Below, one piece after another: positions 61,271-64,000 of a stretch of DNA of 64,000 nucleotides. The stretch's first letter is position 1. Each line of letters opens with the position of its first letter. Made by a program: the position numbers and the translations under genes. The notes under the pieces were generated by a model. It was given only the letters and a program-made list of their open reading frames with translations, ran no database searches and had not been told where the DNA came from. This DNA comes from Corydoras sp. C115 (Eukaryota > Chordata > Actinopteri > Siluriformes > Callichthyidae). The stretch spans positions 62,001 to 126,000 of the forward strand of contig JAFMOC010000247.1 in assembly GCA_019802505.1 (NCBI GenBank). The letters run 5' to 3'.

Positions 61271-61705
61271 TTTTGCGCAGATGCTCGAGTCTGTGGTTCT
61301 TTGTCTTTTAGAACAACATTATTTTAAAACGTCGACCTCAGTTTTGGGAAATGAAATAATGATAATAATAATAAGAATAATAATAATTGGAACTCCGAGT
61401 TCGCCGCGAATGCCGTGATGTTAATGTTAAATAAAAAAAGTGGCACTGAGTTTTAAACCGAGACACCCGAGATATCCGAGACACCCGAGACAAAAGCCAC
61501 GACAACAACATCAAAGACCAGAAAAGCATTAAGAAAGCAATGCGTGACGTCATTAAAAGAGCCGTAATAAAGAAGAGCGCAGAATAAAGAACCGTTCTAA
61601 AGAGAGCCGTGATGACGCGCGTATCCATCACAGAGCTGCGGAAACTTCTTTTTTTTTTTTTTTTTTTACCATGACACAGAGGAGAACATACCAAAGCACA
61701 CTCAC

Positions 61706-61800
61706 CCTCGTCCGCCAGCAGTCCGTCACCTGTTAATCCACAACTTTGGGAAATCCTGAGTGCGATCGGCGCGTGATGGCGCGCGCGTGCTGCAGTGCGT
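61706..61800 (-). other. abca1: abca1 non-coding first exon
   Basis: A GTGAGT donor on the minus strand (plus 61700-61705) closes a CpG-rich exon with no ATG. It lies 25-30 bases downstream of a TATA box. The upstream limit at about 61800 is inferred from TATA spacing. Splicing to 59385 gives an intron 1 of about 2.3 kb, containing the minisatellite and the second LXRE. Confidence 0.6.
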
Positions 61801-61826
61801 CTGCGCGCCGTTTCCTCCGCGTCGCG

Positions 61827-61903
61827 CTTTTATACGGAGGCGCGCGCGGCCGCTTTAAGAACAGACGGGTTACTGTCGGTCAAACGCGCTCCCCGAGCAC
61901 GTG
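61827..61903 (-). promoter_or_regulatory. abca1: abca1 core promoter: E-box, LXRE (DR4) and TATA box
   Basis: In gene direction (right to left): CACGTG at 61898-61903, the DR4 LXR element GGGTTA CTGT CGGTCA at 61867-61882 (plus-strand spelling) and TATAAAAG at 61827-61834. The mammalian ABCA1 promoter has the same order of E-box, LXRE and TATA (from memory). LXR/RXR activates ABCA1 in response to oxysterols. Surrounding DNA is CpG-rich. Confidence 0.72.
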
Positions 61904-62032
61904 CCTGCCAAAACAGCCTCGCGAAACGGCAACACGCATGCGCACTGTTGTCCCCACGACCAAGAACCCCCCCCCTCCTCCCCTCCCCTCCCCATCACCG
62001 GGACGCGTAAGCTCCACAAAAATGTAATACAA

Positions 62033-62320
62033 ATACACTGAACGGACAGAAGTATGGAGACACCTTCACCCATCGCTCTCGACATCCCATTCTAGGTTGG
62101 TTCTATTTGTGGGGGGTGCCCGGGGGTGCCCGGGGGTGCTCGGTTGCCCGTTTATCCAGATCAGCATCTCTAAGGTCTGACACTGATGTTGGGTGAGAGG
62201 ACCTAGTTCATCCCAACAAGGACGTGAGGAGCTGAGGTCAGAAAAATAAGGGCAAGAAGGGCCTTCCCCAAACTGTTCTGAGAAATCTGGAACATACAAT
62301 TGTCTGAAATGAATGGCTGG
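62033..62320 (-). mobile_element. Tc1-derived non-autonomous element upstream of abca1
   Basis: Begins with a terminal motif (ACACTGAACGGACAGAAGTATGG) and contains the GGGCCTTCCCCAAACTGTTC module and a decayed transposase segment on the reverse strand. It lies about 150 bases upstream of the abca1 promoter module. Confidence 0.6.
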
Positions 62321-64000
62321 TGGCTTCCTTTCATCCTTCTGTGTTCATGGGACTAAAAGAAGTCTTAATAATGAATTAAAATACAAGCACAGACGCAGAA
62401 GTGACCATTGTAACCTCTCCTGCACCCACATTGCCATGGCTACACCTATATGGTGTATTTACTGCACACTTACATTTGTGTATACATATCCCTAATACAT
62501 ATCTTAACGTTTCGGTTATAAACATCTCAGAAATGATCTAATGTAACCTCTGCTCCTCCCACGGATTCTGATGAGCTTTATAAATACAATAGTATAGCCA
62601 CACAGAGGAGAATGTAGCAGAAACGACCGACGTGACCTCTCCTCCACCCACTGTTGGCCTGGTTCGTAATTAAGTAGATGGTCTGTCAACAAAAACATTT
62701 CTTATTAGAATAATATCATTATTCCACAACAGCCTCCATCGTTAAACAGCACAGGAGCCACGGGAGAGAGTTACAGGAGGATTTTAAAATGATATATTAC
62801 ATTTATTTCTGTATGAGACTGCAGTTCTTAATTGAATAAATCTGATTAAACAATCCCACAAAATCAGAATTCTTTTAAAATTAGAGTGAATTAAAGTGAT
62901 GAAATAAAATATTATTGTATTTTTACAGCAGGATTAAGAAACAGATAATAAGATTGTTGTGGTTTTATAGTCAGCTGGTAAACACCACACCTGCACCCTT
63001 CACAGGGTTCTAATTAAAAAACATCATTTTCACTTCAACAAAAGCCAAAAGGAACGGAAGTGAGGAATGCTTTTTCACTGAATTGCACTCAGTGCCTGAA
63101 ACTGTAGCTCGATTCTCAGAAGGTAAAGTCTGAGAGAGAAAAAAACTGAATTTATTTAAATATAAATCATGTTATTACTTTTAAAAACATATTTCAACCA
63201 GACACTGTGTTCCGTCATCAGGTCCAAAAGCAAAACACAGACAGCAACAGGTTCACACACTGCACTGAACAATTCAGCAGCTGCAGGTTTCTCTCTGAAC
63301 TTCACATCCGGAGGTTTTCTTTGCCCTGCCATGTGATCCATCAGCATGTTCTTTAATGTGATTCTTTATAAAGTAAGAAGTCTAAATGTTATTCAAATAG
63401 TGCTAATCACTCCATTATATATATTTAAAAAAGAAAAACAATTAACTTTTTTTTGTAAAAACATGTTAATAGATGATTTTAAAAATGTTCTAAAAAAGAT
63501 TTTTATTAAGTTTATTAAGTAACTATTTAAATGATTTATAAAACAAAAAACAGTTTATATGAATGTTATTTTTATATCATTTCTGTGACAAAAAAAACCT
63601 CTAATTTATTTACAAACCAAAAGATTAAATGTTTTAAAGGTGATTCCTGAATAATGAAGATTCTGTTCTCTGAATTATAAGATAAGAGGGAGTTTGGTAT
63701 GTTCTTGCATTGTCCTGCGTTTCTGGGACTCTCCAAAAACATGGCTATTATATGGAACCTACTGGGGACTAAACAATAAAGAAATAATTATCGTTTCTGA
63801 TCAGATTCTTTTATTGGAAATGTCTGATTATCAGATTGTTTTATTAAACAGCATTAACACCAAAGATGAAAACAAAGCTGCCCCCGCCCTCGCGCTGACG
63901 GTGGTCGGTGTTGTGATGCAGTTTGTCCGACAGTAACCTCACTGCGATGCCGATGTGGGCTATAAATAGTGCGTCACGTGATCCAGACGTACATTTCTTT
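62321..64000. other. AT-rich intergenic region with a promoter-like end
   Basis: No coding exon is recognised. The last 45 bases hold TATAAATA (63961-63968) and GTCACGTGAT (63973-63982), which together look like a core promoter for a gene starting beyond the window on the plus strand. That is inference only. Confidence 0.4.

Noticed and set aside
61746..62027. Arg-rich plus-strand open frame over the CpG-rich abca1 promoter
   Set aside because: High GC removes stops. It covers the TATA, LXRE and E-box of abca1 and has no recognisable domain or splice partners.

Overview
The window is vertebrate nuclear DNA, almost certainly from a ray-finned (teleost) fish. All coding sequence is split into short exons with GT-AG introns. 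Every recognisable protein is a vertebrate family member. The intergenic and intronic DNA is full of fish-type dispersed repeats: a tRNA-derived SINE, Tc1/mariner remnants and a third dispersed repeat that I associate with otophysan fishes such as catfish and characins. The otophysan placement is inference from the repeats, not proof.

Layout. 64-2237 (+) is the 3' part of glb1 (lysosomal beta-galactosidase), whose 5' exons and catalytic nucleophile lie left of the window. 4003-6095 (+) is cldnd1 (claudin-domain four-pass membrane protein), with a CRE-containing promoter and a probable non-coding first exon. 9602-11291 (-) is a complete six-exon acy3/aspa-family amidohydrolase. 18429-22866 (+) is a complete five-exon tachykinin receptor, best matched to tacr3. 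24510-30343 (+) is a butyrophilin/B7-like immune receptor (V-set, C-like Ig, membrane segment, B30.2) carrying a 26-copy 24-bp coding minisatellite. 34406-61800 (-) is a complete abca1 cholesterol/phospholipid exporter. Its 49 coding exons join in frame to 2264 residues. It has a non-coding first exon, a TATA box, LXR response elements and tandem miR-33 sites in the 3' UTR. To my knowledge the human counterparts lie on several different chromosomes, and I see no sign that the neighbours act together.

The most interesting material is regulatory and repetitive. It includes the abca1 promoter module with a second near-identical LXR element inside intron 1, and the paired miR-33 8-mers placed about where the mammalian gene has them. 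It also includes a minisatellite of mostly 21-bp units in abca1 intron 1 that repeats the AGAACA steroid half-site, and the Pro/Thr/Ser/Ala octapeptide array of the butyrophilin-like protein. Further points are the palindromic GTCACGTGAC element before that gene, and unusual residues in tacr3 (position 2.46) and in ABCA1 (missing N-terminal palmitoylation cysteines). I found no CRISPR array, viral genome, phage or bacterial-type system. The remaining sequence is introns, UTRs and decayed transposable elements.
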